DNA from: Nocardia ignorata NBRC 108230 | GTDB lineage: Bacteria > Actinomycetota > Actinomycetes > Mycobacteriales > Mycobacteriaceae | Direction of reading: 5' to 3' | NCBI RefSeq assembly: GCF_001612905.1 | Contig: NZ_BDBI01000024.1 | Span: forward strand, 62,001 to 126,000 | Length of the DNA: 64,000 bases | In this document: positions 43,573-53,540 of the stretch, piece after piece | How positions within the stretch are numbered: position 1 is the first letter of the stretch | Layout: the number at the start of each line of letters is the position of its first letter | Position numbers and translations under genes: made by a program | The notes under the pieces: generated by a model | Databases searched by the model: none | The model's input: the letters and a program-made list of their open reading frames with translations, nothing else | Told to the model about the DNA's origin: nothing

Positions 43573-44469
43573 CTACTTCTTGGTGATGTCCACGCCGGGT
43601 GCGGCATCGGTGACGATCGAGTCGGCGGCCAGCACCGCACCGCCGCCCTTCTTGCGCCGCGACCGCAGCCGCTTCTCCAAGCGGGTCGCCAGGAACGACA
43701 GCGTGATATTGAGCGAGATCATGATGACCGCGATCACCATCAGGGCGGGGATCGTGTTCTGCTCCGCCGCACCGACCTGCTGACCCGAGCGCACCAGCTC
43801 CACATAGGTGATCTGGTAGCCCAGCGCGGTGTCCTTGAGCACCACCACCATCTGCGAGACCAGCGCGGGCAGCATCGCGGTGATCGCCTGCGGCAACAGC
43901 ACCAGCCGCATGAGCTGGGTCTTGCGCATGCCGAGCGCGACGGCGGCCTCGCTCTGGCCCTTGGGCAGCGACCGGATACCCGCACGCACGATCTCGGCGA
44001 TGACGGAGGCGTTGTAGACGATCAGGGCGATGACCACCGCGGCCAGCGCGAGCTGATCGGACGGGAACACCTTGTAGTCGCCGAACACGGCGAACAGGAA
44101 GATCATCAGGATCAACACCGGGATGGCTCGGGCCAGCTCGACGATAGCGCCCGCCACCCAGCGCACCCAGGTGTGATCCGAGAGGCGCAGGACGCCGAAG
44201 ATCATGCCGAAGATCAGCGCACCGATGATCGAGAGCACCGCGGCCGTGAGCGTGCCCTCGAGACCGGGCAGCAGGTAGGTCTCCCAGACCTCGGCCTCGA
44301 GGAACGGCTTCCACTTCTCGGCGGTGAACTGGCCTTCGCGCTGGAAGGCCAGGAACATCCACACCGCGATCGCGACGAGCACCGCCGCTACCAGGACCGA
44401 GTAGATCCAGTGCCGCACCCGAGCCTTGGGGCCGGGAGCGTCGAACAGAACCGAAGCGCCTGAACTCAC
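43573..44469 (-). CDS. gluD: Glutamate ABC transporter permease GluD
   Basis: 298 residues with five or six membrane segments. The family loop GIRSLPKGQSEAAVALGM is intact, followed by TQLMRLVLLPQAITAMLPAL. A basic C-terminal tail RLEKRLRSRRKKGGG follows the last segment. With GluC it forms the channel for glutamate or a similar amino acid. Its start overlaps the gluC stop by 4 bases. It is the last of the gluABCD genes. Confidence 0.92.
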   Translation of the reverse strand: MSSGASVLFDAPGPKARVRHWIYSVLVAAVLVAIAVWMFLAFQREGQFTAEKWKPFLEAEVWETYLLPGLEGTLTAAVLSIIGALIFGMIFGVLRLSDHTWVRWVAGAIVELARAIPVLILMIFLFAVFGDYKVFPSDQLALAAVVIALIVYNASVIAEIVRAGIRSLPKGQSEAAVALGMRKTQLMRLVLLPQAITAMLPALVSQMVVVLKDTALGYQITYVELVRSGQQVGAAEQNTIPALMVIAVIMISLNITLSFLATRLEKRLRSRRKKGGGAVLAADSIVTDAAPGVDITKK

Positions 44470-45137
44470 CGGACAACCTCGAATCGCTTGGCCAGCCAGC
44501 CGAAGAACAAGCCGGTCGGCAGGGTGAGCACGACGAAGCCGAGCGCGAAGACCGCACCGATGGCGAGCACCGCGGCCTCGTTCTCGTTCATCTCGCTCAT
44601 CAGGAACGCGGCCTCACCGACGCCGATCACCGAGGCGATCGTCGAGTTCTTGGTCAGCGCGATCAGCACGCTGCCCAGCGGGGCGATGACGGCCCGGAAA
44701 GCCTGTGGCAGCACGATCAGGCGCAGATTCTGGGCGAACCCGAAGCCCAGCGAGCGGCCCGCCTCGGACTGCCCGATGTGGACGGTGTTGATGCCCGACC
44801 GCAGTGATTCGCACACGAAAGCCGCGGTGTAGACACTCAATCCGATGATCGCCCACCAGTAGTTGTTGTCCTTGATCGAATCACCGGCCAGCTCCCACCG
44901 CAGCGTGCTGTAGAGGCCGAGCGAGCAGAACACGATGATCAGCGTGAGGGGGGTGTTGCGGAAGATCGACACGTAGGCGGTGCCGACCCAGCGCGCGACG
45001 GGGATGGGAGACACACGCATTCCGGCGACGATGGTGCCGAGAATCAGGGCGCCGATCGCCGAGAAGAACGTCAGCTTGATGGTCACCCAGAAGGCAGCCA
45101 GGATTCGGGAGTCATACTCCGAGATCAGGTCGAACAC
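44466..45137 (-). CDS. gluC: Glutamate ABC transporter permease GluC
   Basis: 223 residues from GTG 45137. Family blocks are RVSPIPVARWVGTAYVSIFR with NTPLTLIIVF and SGINTVHIGQSEAGRSLGFG. It pairs with GluD. GGAGGAC stands about 10 bases before the GTG; an open frame up to 45197 lacks homology. A stable hairpin lies in the gluB-gluC gap. Confidence 0.92.
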   Translation of the reverse strand: MFDLISEYDSRILAAFWVTIKLTFFSAIGALILGTIVAGMRVSPIPVARWVGTAYVSIFRNTPLTLIIVFCSLGLYSTLRWELAGDSIKDNNYWWAIIGLSVYTAAFVCESLRSGINTVHIGQSEAGRSLGFGFAQNLRLIVLPQAFRAVIAPLGSVLIALTKNSTIASVIGVGEAAFLMSEMNENEAAVLAIGAVFALGFVVLTLPTGLFFGWLAKRFEVVR

Positions 45138-45181
45138 GGACGCGCGTCCTCCGATCGATGAGAAAGGCCAGCAGGACAAAG

Positions 45182-45214
45182 ACCGTCGCGGTGGCACACG
45201 GCCACCGCGACGGT
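45182..45214 (-). terminator. Intercistronic hairpin between gluB and gluC
   Basis: ACCGTCGCGGTGGC (45182-45195) pairs fully with GCCACCGCGACGGT (45201-45214) around a 5-base loop. It sits just after the binding-protein gene inside the operon. Such structures often protect or partly terminate mRNA so that more binding protein than permease is made. Confidence 0.7.
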
Positions 45215-45222
45215 GTTCGGGA

Positions 45223-46059
45223 TCAGTAGCGGTCGACCTTCGGCGGCTCCGGGACCTTGAAACCGGTACCGGGGAAGGACTTCTCCAGCGCGGCCTTCCA
45301 CGAACCGTCCGCGATCATCGCCTCGATCGCGTCGTTGATCTTGGTGCGGGCCTCGGTGTCGTCCTTCTTCACGCCGATGCCGTAGTTCTCGGTGGTGAAG
45401 GTCTTGCCCACCAGCTTGTAGGTGCCGGGCGCCTGCGCGGCGTAACCGGCCAGGATCACGTCGTCGGTGGTCATCGCGTCGATGGCACCGCCACGCAGGC
45501 CCTCGAGGCACAGCGAGTACGTGTCGTAGGTCTGCAGCTGAGCCTGCGGGTAGTTCTTCTCGATGTTCTGGGCCGGGGTGGAGCCCTTCACCGAGCAGAC
45601 CTTCTTGCCCGCGAGCGAATCGGGGCCCGTGATGTCGGTGTTGTCGGCACGCACCAGCAGGTCCTGGCCCGCCACGTAGTACGGGCCGGCGAAATCGACC
45701 TTCTCCTTGCGCTTGTCGTTGATCGAGTAGGTGGCGACGATGAAGTCGACCTGACCGTTCTCGATCATCGTCTCGCGCTGCGCCGACGGGGTTTCCTTGA
45801 ACGTGATGGCCTCTGGCTTCACCCCGAGCTTGTCGGCGACGTACTTGGCGACCTCGACATCGAAGCCGCTGTAGGTGCCGTCGGTGTTGCGCAGGCCGAG
45901 ACCCGGCTGGTCGAACTTGATGCCGACGGTCAGCTTGCCTTCCTTGGCGTGGTCGAGCGCGCTGCCCTCGTCACCGCCGCCGCAGGCCGCCGTCACGGTG
46001 GCGGCCAGAGCCAGAGCCACAGCGCCGACGCCGACGCGCACCGCACGATTGATCCTCAT
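45223..46059 (-). CDS. gluB: Glutamate-binding lipoprotein GluB
   Basis: 278 residues. The signal peptide GAVALALAATVTAAC ends in lipobox TAAC. The family-3 solute-binding fold includes LTVGIKFDQPGLGLRNTDGT, YSGFDVEVAKYVADKLGV and IVATYSINDKRKEKVDFAGP. It captures glutamate (or a related amino acid) outside the membrane. The hairpin downstream may raise its expression relative to the permeases. Confidence 0.95.
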   Translation of the reverse strand: MRINRAVRVGVGAVALALAATVTAACGGGDEGSALDHAKEGKLTVGIKFDQPGLGLRNTDGTYSGFDVEVAKYVADKLGVKPEAITFKETPSAQRETMIENGQVDFIVATYSINDKRKEKVDFAGPYYVAGQDLLVRADNTDITGPDSLAGKKVCSVKGSTPAQNIEKNYPQAQLQTYDTYSLCLEGLRGGAIDAMTTDDVILAGYAAQAPGTYKLVGKTFTTENYGIGVKKDDTEARTKINDAIEAMIADGSWKAALEKSFPGTGFKVPEPPKVDRY

Positions 46060-46095
46060 CGAGTTTCCTTCTCCCTCTTGTGGTGTCGCTACAAG

Positions 46096-46890
<795 letters not shown>

Positions 46891-47057
46891 GCTCAGAAAC
46901 CTTAGGCGTTCTTCGGAGATTTGCCCTGCTTTCCGTGACTCGCCGTCTCGGCTCGCCGAGAAGACACCTGCCGGTAACCGGGCGGCAGCCTCCTCGTCGC
47001 GGTCGGCCTGCCCGACCGCGACGCAGGTCACCGGGGCGGTGGCCGTACCCTGGACGG

Positions 47058-48602
47058 GTGGATTCGAACGGACAGAATGCGACGCACGGCTCGGTCACCG
47101 AGGCGCGCACCTACGAGGTCCGCACCTTCGGTTGCCAGATGAACGTCCATGATTCCGAACGCTTGTCCGGCCTGCTCGAAGACGCGGGTTATGTGAAGGC
47201 CGCACCGAGCGACACCCCGGACCTGGTGGTGTTCAACACCTGCGCGGTGCGGGAGAACGCCGACAACAAACTCTACGGCACCCTCGGGCACCTCGCGCCG
47301 GTGAAGCAGGGCAGGCCCGGCATGCAGATCGCCGTCGGCGGCTGCCTGGCGCAGAAGGACCGCGACACCGTGGTGCGCAAGGCGCCGTGGGTTGACGTGG
47401 TGTTCGGCACGCACAACATCGGTTCGCTGCCGGTTCTGCTCGAACGGGCACGGCACAACGAGCAGGCCCAGGTGGAGATCCTCGAATCGCTCGAGGCCTT
47501 CCCATCCACCCTGCCCGCCAAGCGGGAGTCGGCCTACGCGGGCTGGGTGTCGATCTCGGTGGGGTGCAACAACACCTGCACCTTCTGCATCGTGCCCGCG
47601 CTGCGCGGCAAGGAGGTGGACCGCCGCCCCGGCGACGTGCTCGCCGAGGTGCAGGCCTTGGTCGACCAGGGTGTGCTCGAAGTGACCCTGCTCGGCCAGA
47701 ACGTGAACTCCTACGGCGTGAACTTCGTCGACCCCGAACAGCCGCGCGACCGTGGCGCCTTCGCCCAGTTGCTGCGCGCGACCGGGCGGATCGAGGGACT
47801 CGAGCGGGTGCGGTTCACCTCGCCGCATCCGGCGGAATTCACCGACGACGTCATCGAGGCGATGGCCGAGACACCCAATGTCTGCCCGCAGCTGCACATG
47901 CCGTTGCAGTCCGGCTCGGACCGGGTGCTCAAGGCGATGCGTCGCTCCTACCGCAAGGAACGCTTCCTCGGCATCATCGACAAGGTGCGCGCCGCGATGC
48001 CGCACGCCTCGATCACCACCGACATCATCGTCGGCTTCCCCGGCGAGACCGAGGAGGACTTCCAGGAGACCCTGGACGTGGTGCGCCGGGCCCGCTTCAC
48101 CAGCGCCTATACCTTCCAGTACTCCAAGCGCCCCGGCACCCCGGCCGCCGAACTGGCCGACCAGGTGCCCAAGGCGGTGGTGCAGGAACGCTACGACCGG
48201 CTCATCGCCCTGCAGGAACAGGTGTCGCTCGAGGAGAACCAGGCGCTGATCGGCACCGAAGTGGAATTGCTCGTCGCCGAGGGCGCGGGCAAGAAGAACG
48301 CGGCGACCGCGCGGATGAGCGGACGCGCCCGCGACGGCAGACTGGTGCACTTCCGTCCCGGCACCGACGCGGGAATCCGGCCCGGTGACCTCGTCGTCGT
48401 CGACATCACCGCCGCGGCACCGCACCACCTGATCGCCGACGGTGTCGTGAAATCGCATCGCCGCACGCGAGCGGGTGACGCACACGAACGAGGGGTCACG
48501 CCCAAGACCGCGCCGATCGGTGTCGGTCTCGGCCTGCCGCGTATCGGCGCGCCCGCCGTCGAGCCGGTGGACAGCGGTTGTTCGACCGGGTGTCCGGCGT
48601 GA
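47058..48602 (+). CDS. miaB: tRNA-2-methylthio-N6-dimethylallyladenosine synthase
   Basis: 514 residues, radical-SAM methylthiotransferase acting on isopentenylated A37 made by MiaA. N-terminal cluster Cys residues are in TFGCQMNVHDSE, VFNTCAVREN and VGGCLAQKD; the SAM cluster is SVGCNNTCTFCIVP; a TRAM domain follows. GTG 47058 lies 6 bases after TACCCT (47046-47051), a leaderless layout. The last 60 residues after TRAM are a basic, Pro-rich extension. Confidence 0.97.
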   Translation: MDSNGQNATHGSVTEARTYEVRTFGCQMNVHDSERLSGLLEDAGYVKAAPSDTPDLVVFNTCAVRENADNKLYGTLGHLAPVKQGRPGMQIAVGGCLAQKDRDTVVRKAPWVDVVFGTHNIGSLPVLLERARHNEQAQVEILESLEAFPSTLPAKRESAYAGWVSISVGCNNTCTFCIVPALRGKEVDRRPGDVLAEVQALVDQGVLEVTLLGQNVNSYGVNFVDPEQPRDRGAFAQLLRATGRIEGLERVRFTSPHPAEFTDDVIEAMAETPNVCPQLHMPLQSGSDRVLKAMRRSYRKERFLGIIDKVRAAMPHASITTDIIVGFPGETEEDFQETLDVVRRARFTSAYTFQYSKRPGTPAAELADQVPKAVVQERYDRLIALQEQVSLEENQALIGTEVELLVAEGAGKKNAATARMSGRARDGRLVHFRPGTDAGIRPGDLVVVDITAAAPHHLIADGVVKSHRRTRAGDAHERGVTPKTAPIGVGLGLPRIGAPAVEPVDSGCSTGCPA

Positions 48603-48721
48603 ACGCCGAGGACCCGGACTCTACTACCGGCCGTAGTGGGTCGGGTGACGAGGACGGCGCGGGGGATGGCAGAGTGGAGCCCGGCGCACACGAGCCGAGT
48701 AACCCTGCGGACAGGAGCGAC

Positions 48722-49303
48722 GTGAACCGGGTGGGCAACGATCAGGAATTCGAGCAGTTCCGCGGCGAGATCGACGCCGTCGAACGGCGGATCGCCGGTG
48801 AGATCGATCCCGGCGCACGGGCCATGGTGGTGGCGGGCGCGGTATTCGCCCTGCTCGTCTCGCTGATCCTGCCGCACGCGGGCGCCGCGCGCGGCTTCGA
48901 CGTGCTGCTGAGCACCGATGCGGCCCGCCTCGAACACATCGGGCTGCCCTCCCGCGTCTTCGTGTGGCTGGTCATCGTGTTCGGTGTCGGCTTCTCCCTG
49001 CTGGCCCTGACCACCCGGCGCTGGGTGCTGGCCTGGCTGGCCTGTGCGGGCTCGGCCGTCGCGAGTGTGTTCGGCGTGCTGTCGATCTGGCATCGCCAGA
49101 CCCCCGGCCTGGGCAACTACGAGGGCGCCGGGCCCGGCATCGGCCTGATCCTCGGCACTCTGGCCGTCATGGTGCTCACCTTCCACTGGATCCGGGTGGT
49201 CTGGAGTCGCACCGCCGTGCAGCTGGCCGCGGAGGAACAGCGCCGCAATGCCGCCCGCGAAGCCGAGGAACGCGACCGCAAACGCCTGCTGGGCGACGAG
49301 TAG
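48722..49303 (+). CDS. Four-helix membrane protein of the miaB operon
   Basis: 193 residues from GTG 48722, which has GGACAGGAG 5 bases upstream. An alternative GTG at 48599 overlaps the miaB stop and would add an acidic 41-residue tail. FEQFRGEIDAVERRIAGEID precedes four membrane segments (VVAGAVFALLVSLILP, VFVWLVIVFGVGFSLLAL, WVLAWLACAGSAVASVFGVL, IGLILGTLAVMVLTF) and a charged coiled tail EEQRRNAAREAEERDRKRLL. Same place as Rv2732c in mycobacteria. Function unknown. Confidence 0.82.
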   Translation: MNRVGNDQEFEQFRGEIDAVERRIAGEIDPGARAMVVAGAVFALLVSLILPHAGAARGFDVLLSTDAARLEHIGLPSRVFVWLVIVFGVGFSLLALTTRRWVLAWLACAGSAVASVFGVLSIWHRQTPGLGNYEGAGPGIGLILGTLAVMVLTFHWIRVVWSRTAVQLAAEEQRRNAAREAEERDRKRLLGDE

Positions 49304-49320
49304 CTCCCGAAACGAAGAAA

Positions 49321-49350
49321 AAAACCCCGACCGTAGGCGGTCGGGGTTTT
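49321..49350. terminator. Bidirectional intrinsic terminator
   Basis: AAAACCCCGACCG (49321-49333) pairs with CGGTCGGGGTTTT (49338-49350) around TAGG. An A-run on the left and a T-run on the right make it work for both converging genes. Confidence 0.88.
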
Positions 49351-49360
49351 CTCGTTCTCG

Positions 49361-50740
49361 TCAGAGATTGCTGACGGCGCCTTCGGCCGCTTCGGCCCAT
49401 TCACGCCACTGCTTGGCCTGCTCGAGCGCCTTCTCCGCGTCCCGCTTCTTGCCCGCGGCCTCGGCCTTGGCGGCCTGCTCCTCGAACTGGGCGACGCGCT
49501 CGCGGAACTGCGCGGCCCGGGCCACGGCCTCCGGGTCGGTGCGGCGCCACTGCTGGTCGGCCGCGTCGCGCACCCGCTTCTCGATCGCGCGCAGCCTGCC
49601 TTCCAGCTCCTGCATCCGCTCGCGCGGGACCTTGCCGATGGCATCCCACTTGTCCTGCAGTTCGCGCAGGGCAGCACGGGCGGCTTCGAGGCCGTTGGCC
49701 GGGTCGATGTGCTCGTAGGCGTCGAGCAGTTCCTGCTTGGCGACGGCGTTGTGCTCGAACTCCGCGTCGCGTTCGGAGACCGCCGCGTTGCGGGCGGCGA
49801 AGAACACGTCCTGCGCGCTCTTGAACCGGCGCCACAGCGCCTCGTCCGCCTCGCGGGGCGCCCGGCCTGCCGCCTTCCACTCGGTGAGCAGGTCGCGGAA
49901 CACCGCGGCAGTGCCGGTCCAGTCGGTGGAGCCGGACAGCTCCTCGGCGCGCACGCACAGCTCTTCCTTGCGCGTCTTGGCGGTGGCGCGTTCGCGATCG
50001 AGCTCGGCGAAATGGGCGCCGCGGCGACGGTTGAACGCCTCACGCGCCTTGGAGTAGCGCTTCCACAGCGCGTCGTCGACCTTGCGATCGACACCGCGGA
50101 TCGACTTCCACTCGTCGAGGATCTCGCGCAACCGGTCGCCCGCGGCCTTCCACTGGGTGGATTCGGCGGCGATCTGCTCGGCCTCGGCGGCCAGGGCTTC
50201 CTTGCGCTCGGTGTGCTCGTGGCGGGCGCGTTCCTTCTCCTCCTTGGCGTGCGCGGCGGCTTCCTCGGAGTGCTCGGTGATGGCCTGCAGGCGGGCGGCC
50301 AGGCCGTCGATGTCACCGATGACGGCGGCGGTCGGCAGCGTCTCGGCCAGCGCGAGCGCGGCGGCCTTGGTCTTGCGGGCATCGGCGCCCGCGGCCAGGC
50401 GCGCCTCGAGCAACGCCACCTCGGTGGCCAGGTCGTCGAAGCGGCGGCCGAAGTGGGCAAGGCCCTCGGCGGCGTCACCGGCCTGCCAGGACCCGACGAC
50501 ACGTTCGCCGTCGGCGGTCTTCACCCAGGCGGTGCCGTCCTCGTCGACGCGACCCCATTTGCTCGGGTCGGTGGACGCGGGCACCACCACCGCGTGCGGG
50601 TGCGCCTGGTCGGGGCCGGGAGCGGGTTTCACGGCGTGCGGCTTGGGCGGACGCGCAGCCTTGCCGCCGGGCTTGGGGGTGCCGGAGGGTCGCGGGCCCG
50701 GACCGGGGGTGGGCTTCGCGGTTCCGTTGCTGTCGGTCAT
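49361..50740 (-). CDS. DUF349 coiled-coil protein
   Basis: 459 residues. A Pro/Lys-rich N terminus (residues 1-55) is followed by three or more DUF349 helical units such as LREILDEWKSIRGVDRKVDD, LWKRYSKAREAFNRRRGAHF and LTEWKAAGRAPREADEALWR. It ends in a coiled coil rich in Ala and Glu. Corresponds by position to Rv2731. No enzyme motif is present. GGAGAGC precedes the ATG. Its upstream region (50741-51002) contains a 15-base palindrome. Confidence 0.9.
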   Translation of the reverse strand: MTDSNGTAKPTPGPGPRPSGTPKPGGKAARPPKPHAVKPAPGPDQAHPHAVVVPASTDPSKWGRVDEDGTAWVKTADGERVVGSWQAGDAAEGLAHFGRRFDDLATEVALLEARLAAGADARKTKAAALALAETLPTAAVIGDIDGLAARLQAITEHSEEAAAHAKEEKERARHEHTERKEALAAEAEQIAAESTQWKAAGDRLREILDEWKSIRGVDRKVDDALWKRYSKAREAFNRRRGAHFAELDRERATAKTRKEELCVRAEELSGSTDWTGTAAVFRDLLTEWKAAGRAPREADEALWRRFKSAQDVFFAARNAAVSERDAEFEHNAVAKQELLDAYEHIDPANGLEAARAALRELQDKWDAIGKVPRERMQELEGRLRAIEKRVRDAADQQWRRTDPEAVARAAQFRERVAQFEEQAAKAEAAGKKRDAEKALEQAKQWREWAEAAEGAVSNL

Positions 50741-50825
50741 TGCTCTCCGTCCCTGCCGCGCGTCACGGCTGCCTGGTTACGCTCTAGCACATCCCATTGA
50801 ACCCGCTTCGAGCCGAGGAAACCAT

Positions 50826-50840
50826 CGATCCCGGGGATCG
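50826..50840. repeat. 15-base palindrome upstream of the DUF349 gene
   Basis: CGATCCC-G-GGGATCG lies within the 262-base interval between the DUF349 gene and the extradiol-dioxygenase-like gene. GGAAAC and GTTTCC flank it at wider spacing, so a larger cruciform is possible. It could be an operator or a transcript structure. Confidence 0.4.
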
Positions 50841-51002
50841 GATGCCGCGTTTCCTGGGAATTCGTCCCGGACGACGGGGGTGGTCGCATCAGAAAACACT
50901 AGCAATCTCGCGGGGCGTCACGGCGCCGGACACTCGCTGACCCGGTGCGCCCCTCCTGCGCCGGATGCTGGTGCGGGCCACCGGTGCGGCTACGGTTACC
51001 TG

Positions 51003-51758
51003 GTGTTCTCGATAGCGGCCCTGGTCCCGTCGCCGCCGATGCTGGTGCCACAACTGTGCGGACACCAGGTGGCCTCCGGCGATGCTCCCGACGAGCCGGT
51101 GGTGGTGTTGCGCGCGGCCGCGCTCGAGGCCGCCGCCACCCTCGCCGCCCATGCCGATCGCTGGGTCGTCGTCGGCGCCGGCGCGCGTGCCGAAGCGTTC
51201 GAACCCGGCGTGCGGGGGACTTTCCGCGGCTTCGGCGCCGATGTCGTCGTCGGTCTCGGCCCGGTCGCGAGCGCCGACGCACCGGCAGACGCCCAGCTTC
51301 CGCTGCCCGTCCTGATCGCCGCGTGGTTGCGGGAGCAGGCCGCGCCCGACGTCTCCGTACGGGCGCGAGTGGTCGCCGCCGACACGGCGCCGGGGGAGTG
51401 CGCCCGTTTCGGTGCCGAGCTGCGCGCCGAACTCGACGCCGATCCGGCGCCGTGCGCGGTACTCATCGTCGCCGACGGAGCCGCGACCCTGACCCTCAGA
51501 TCCCCGGGCTACCTCGACGAGCGCGCCGCCCCCTTCCAAGCGGATCTGGACGCGGCCCTGCGTGCTGGTTCCCGTGCGGGGCTCGCGGCAATCGACCCCG
51601 ACATGTGCGGGCAGCTACGGGTCGAGGGCCGCGCCGCCTACCAGGTGCTCGGCGGCCTATTCGCCACCGATCCGGCCGACCCACCGGTTCGCACCCTCTA
51701 CCAGGGCGCACCGTACGGCGTGGGCTACGACGTGAGCGTGTGGGAGGTCGGCCGATGA
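51003..51758 (+). CDS. Class III extradiol-dioxygenase-subunit-B-like protein
   Basis: 251 residues, matching the position of Rv2728c upstream of miaA. FSIAALVPSPPMLVPQLCG and the later TLYQGAPYGVGYDVSVWEV resemble the LigB/MEMO fold. The usual catalytic His residues are not clear, so an enzymatic role is uncertain. GTG 51003 is 6 bases after TACGGT (50991-50996), a leaderless layout. It overlaps the miaA start by 4 bases (ATGA). Confidence 0.8.
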   Translation: MFSIAALVPSPPMLVPQLCGHQVASGDAPDEPVVVLRAAALEAAATLAAHADRWVVVGAGARAEAFEPGVRGTFRGFGADVVVGLGPVASADAPADAQLPLPVLIAAWLREQAAPDVSVRARVVAADTAPGECARFGAELRAELDADPAPCAVLIVADGAATLTLRSPGYLDERAAPFQADLDAALRAGSRAGLAAIDPDMCGQLRVEGRAAYQVLGGLFATDPADPPVRTLYQGAPYGVGYDVSVWEVGR

Positions 51759-52681
51759 CGAAGCGTCCCATCGCGGTCGTCGGACCCACCGCGACCGGGA
51801 AGTCCGATCTGGCCCTCGACCTGGCCGAACGGCTCGACGGCGAGATCGTCAACATCGACGCTATGCAGCTGTACCGCGGCATGGACGTCGGTACCGCGAA
51901 ACTGCCGCCCGCGCAGCGGCGCGGCATCCCACACCACCTTCTCGACGTTCTCGACGTCACCGAGACCGCCACGGTCGCCGCCTACCAGAGCGCGGCCACC
52001 GAAATCGTCGAGGACATCATGGCGCGCGGGCGTATCCCGGTGGTCGTCGGCGGCTCGATGATGTACGTGCAGGCGCTGCTCGACCAGTGGGACTTTCCGG
52101 CCACCGACCCCGAGGTGCGGGCCCGGTGGGAAGCGGTGCTGGCCGACGGCGGTGTCGCGGCCGTGCACGCGGCGCTGCGGGCGGCCGACCCGGTCGCGGC
52201 CGACACCATCCTGCCCACCGACGGGCGACGGATGGTCCGCGCACTGGAAGTCGTCGAACTCACCGGCAAACCGTTCGCCGCCTCGGCTCCGACCGTCGGC
52301 ACACCGCGCTGGGACACCGTCATCGTCGGCGTCGACCGGGAGACCGCCGCCCTCGACGCCCGCATCGAGGCCCGCACCGCGCACATGTTCGACGCGGGCC
52401 TGGTCGAGGAAGTCCGCACCCTGCTCGAAGCCGGACTGCGCGAAGGCCGGACCGCGCGCCGCGCGATCGGGTACGCCCAGGTACTGGCCTACCTCGACGG
52501 CGAATGCGATCTCGCGCACGCCCGCGAACGCACCCTCATCGGCACCCGCCGCTATGTGCGACGGCAGCGCTCGTGGTTCCGCCGCGACCCGAGGGTGACT
52601 TGGGTCGACGGCGCGGACCCCGACCTCGCCGCCACCACGCTCACCCTGCTCGACGAACAGACAGGACGGACCGCGCAGTGA
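51755..52681 (+). CDS. miaA: tRNA dimethylallyltransferase
   Basis: 308 residues. It adds dimethylallyl to A37 of tRNAs, the substrate of MiaB. The P-loop is VVGPTATGKSDLALDLAERL, then NIDAMQLYRGMDVGTAK (with the conserved Asp) and YVQALLDQWDFPATDPEVRA. C-terminal RRAIGYAQVLAYLDG and RRYVRRQRSWFRRD match the family. It is coupled to both neighbours by 4-base overlaps. Confidence 0.97.
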   Translation: MTKRPIAVVGPTATGKSDLALDLAERLDGEIVNIDAMQLYRGMDVGTAKLPPAQRRGIPHHLLDVLDVTETATVAAYQSAATEIVEDIMARGRIPVVVGGSMMYVQALLDQWDFPATDPEVRARWEAVLADGGVAAVHAALRAADPVAADTILPTDGRRMVRALEVVELTGKPFAASAPTVGTPRWDTVIVGVDRETAALDARIEARTAHMFDAGLVEEVRTLLEAGLREGRTARRAIGYAQVLAYLDGECDLAHARERTLIGTRRYVRRQRSWFRRDPRVTWVDGADPDLAATTLTLLDEQTGRTAQ

Positions 52682-53514
52682 CCCGACGAGTGAGTACCCG
52701 CAACGCCTCGGTGCAGGTGTGGCAGGCCTACCTCAACAACCGGACCAAGCGTCATCGCGACGGCCGCTTCCTCGTGCAGGGCGTGCGCCCGATCACCCAG
52801 GCCCTGGCCAACGACTGGCCGCTGGAAACCCTGCTGTACCGGCTCGGCACACCCGACCTGTCCAGTTGGGCGCGCGAACTGCTCGACACCACCGACATAC
52901 CGCAGGTGGGTCTGGTTCCCGAGCTGATGGCCGAGCTGGGGGAGAAGTCGGGCACGATTCCCGAGATCGTCGCGGTGGCCCATTCGCGGCAACCCGACCT
53001 GGACACGTACGCGCCCGGCGAACCGGGCGAGGACTTTCCGGTCGTCGTGGTCTTCGACCGGCCGAACTCGCCCGGCAACCTCGGCACCCTCATCCGCTCG
53101 GCCGACGCCTTCGGGGCATCGGGCGTGATCGTCACCGGTCACGGCGCCGACCAGTTCGACCCGCAGGCCGTGCGCGCCTCCACCGGTTCGCTGTTCGCCG
53201 TGCCCGTCCTGCGCGCGTCGGGCCCCGCCCAGGTCGTGGAGTTCCGCGACCGGCAGGTGGCGCGCGGTATCCCCACCCGCATCGTCGGCACCGACGAACA
53301 CGCGCCGTCGACCATCTACGACTACGACTTCACCGAGGCCACGATCCTGGTGGTCGGCAACGAAACCACCGGCATGAGTTCGGCCTGGTCGCAGGCCTGC
53401 GACGACCTCGTGACCATCCCGATGGGCGGCACCGCCAGCTCGCTCGGCGCCCCGTCGGCAGGCGCGATCGGCCTGTACGAGATCGCCCGGCAGCGCCGCA
53501 CCTTCGCCCGATGA
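52678..53514 (+). CDS. SpoU/TrmH-family RNA methyltransferase-like protein with altered motif 3
   Basis: 278 residues. An N-terminal substrate-binding part (RDGRFLVQGVRPITQALAND) precedes the SPOUT domain: motif 1 NSPGNLGTLIRSADAFG, motif 2 VVGNETTGMSSAW, motif 3 IPMGGTASSLGAPSAGAIGL. Most members have Ser-Leu-Asn in motif 3 and Glu-Gly in motif 2; here these are Ser-Leu-Gly and Glu-Thr. SAM binding may be kept but catalysis changed. It sits between miaA and dapF with GTGA coupling to miaA. Confidence 0.85.
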   Translation: MTRRVSTRNASVQVWQAYLNNRTKRHRDGRFLVQGVRPITQALANDWPLETLLYRLGTPDLSSWARELLDTTDIPQVGLVPELMAELGEKSGTIPEIVAVAHSRQPDLDTYAPGEPGEDFPVVVVFDRPNSPGNLGTLIRSADAFGASGVIVTGHGADQFDPQAVRASTGSLFAVPVLRASGPAQVVEFRDRQVARGIPTRIVGTDEHAPSTIYDYDFTEATILVVGNETTGMSSAWSQACDDLVTIPMGGTASSLGAPSAGAIGLYEIARQRRTFAR

Positions 53515-53540
53515 CGGGCTCGGCGCCCGCGCAGGGGACA

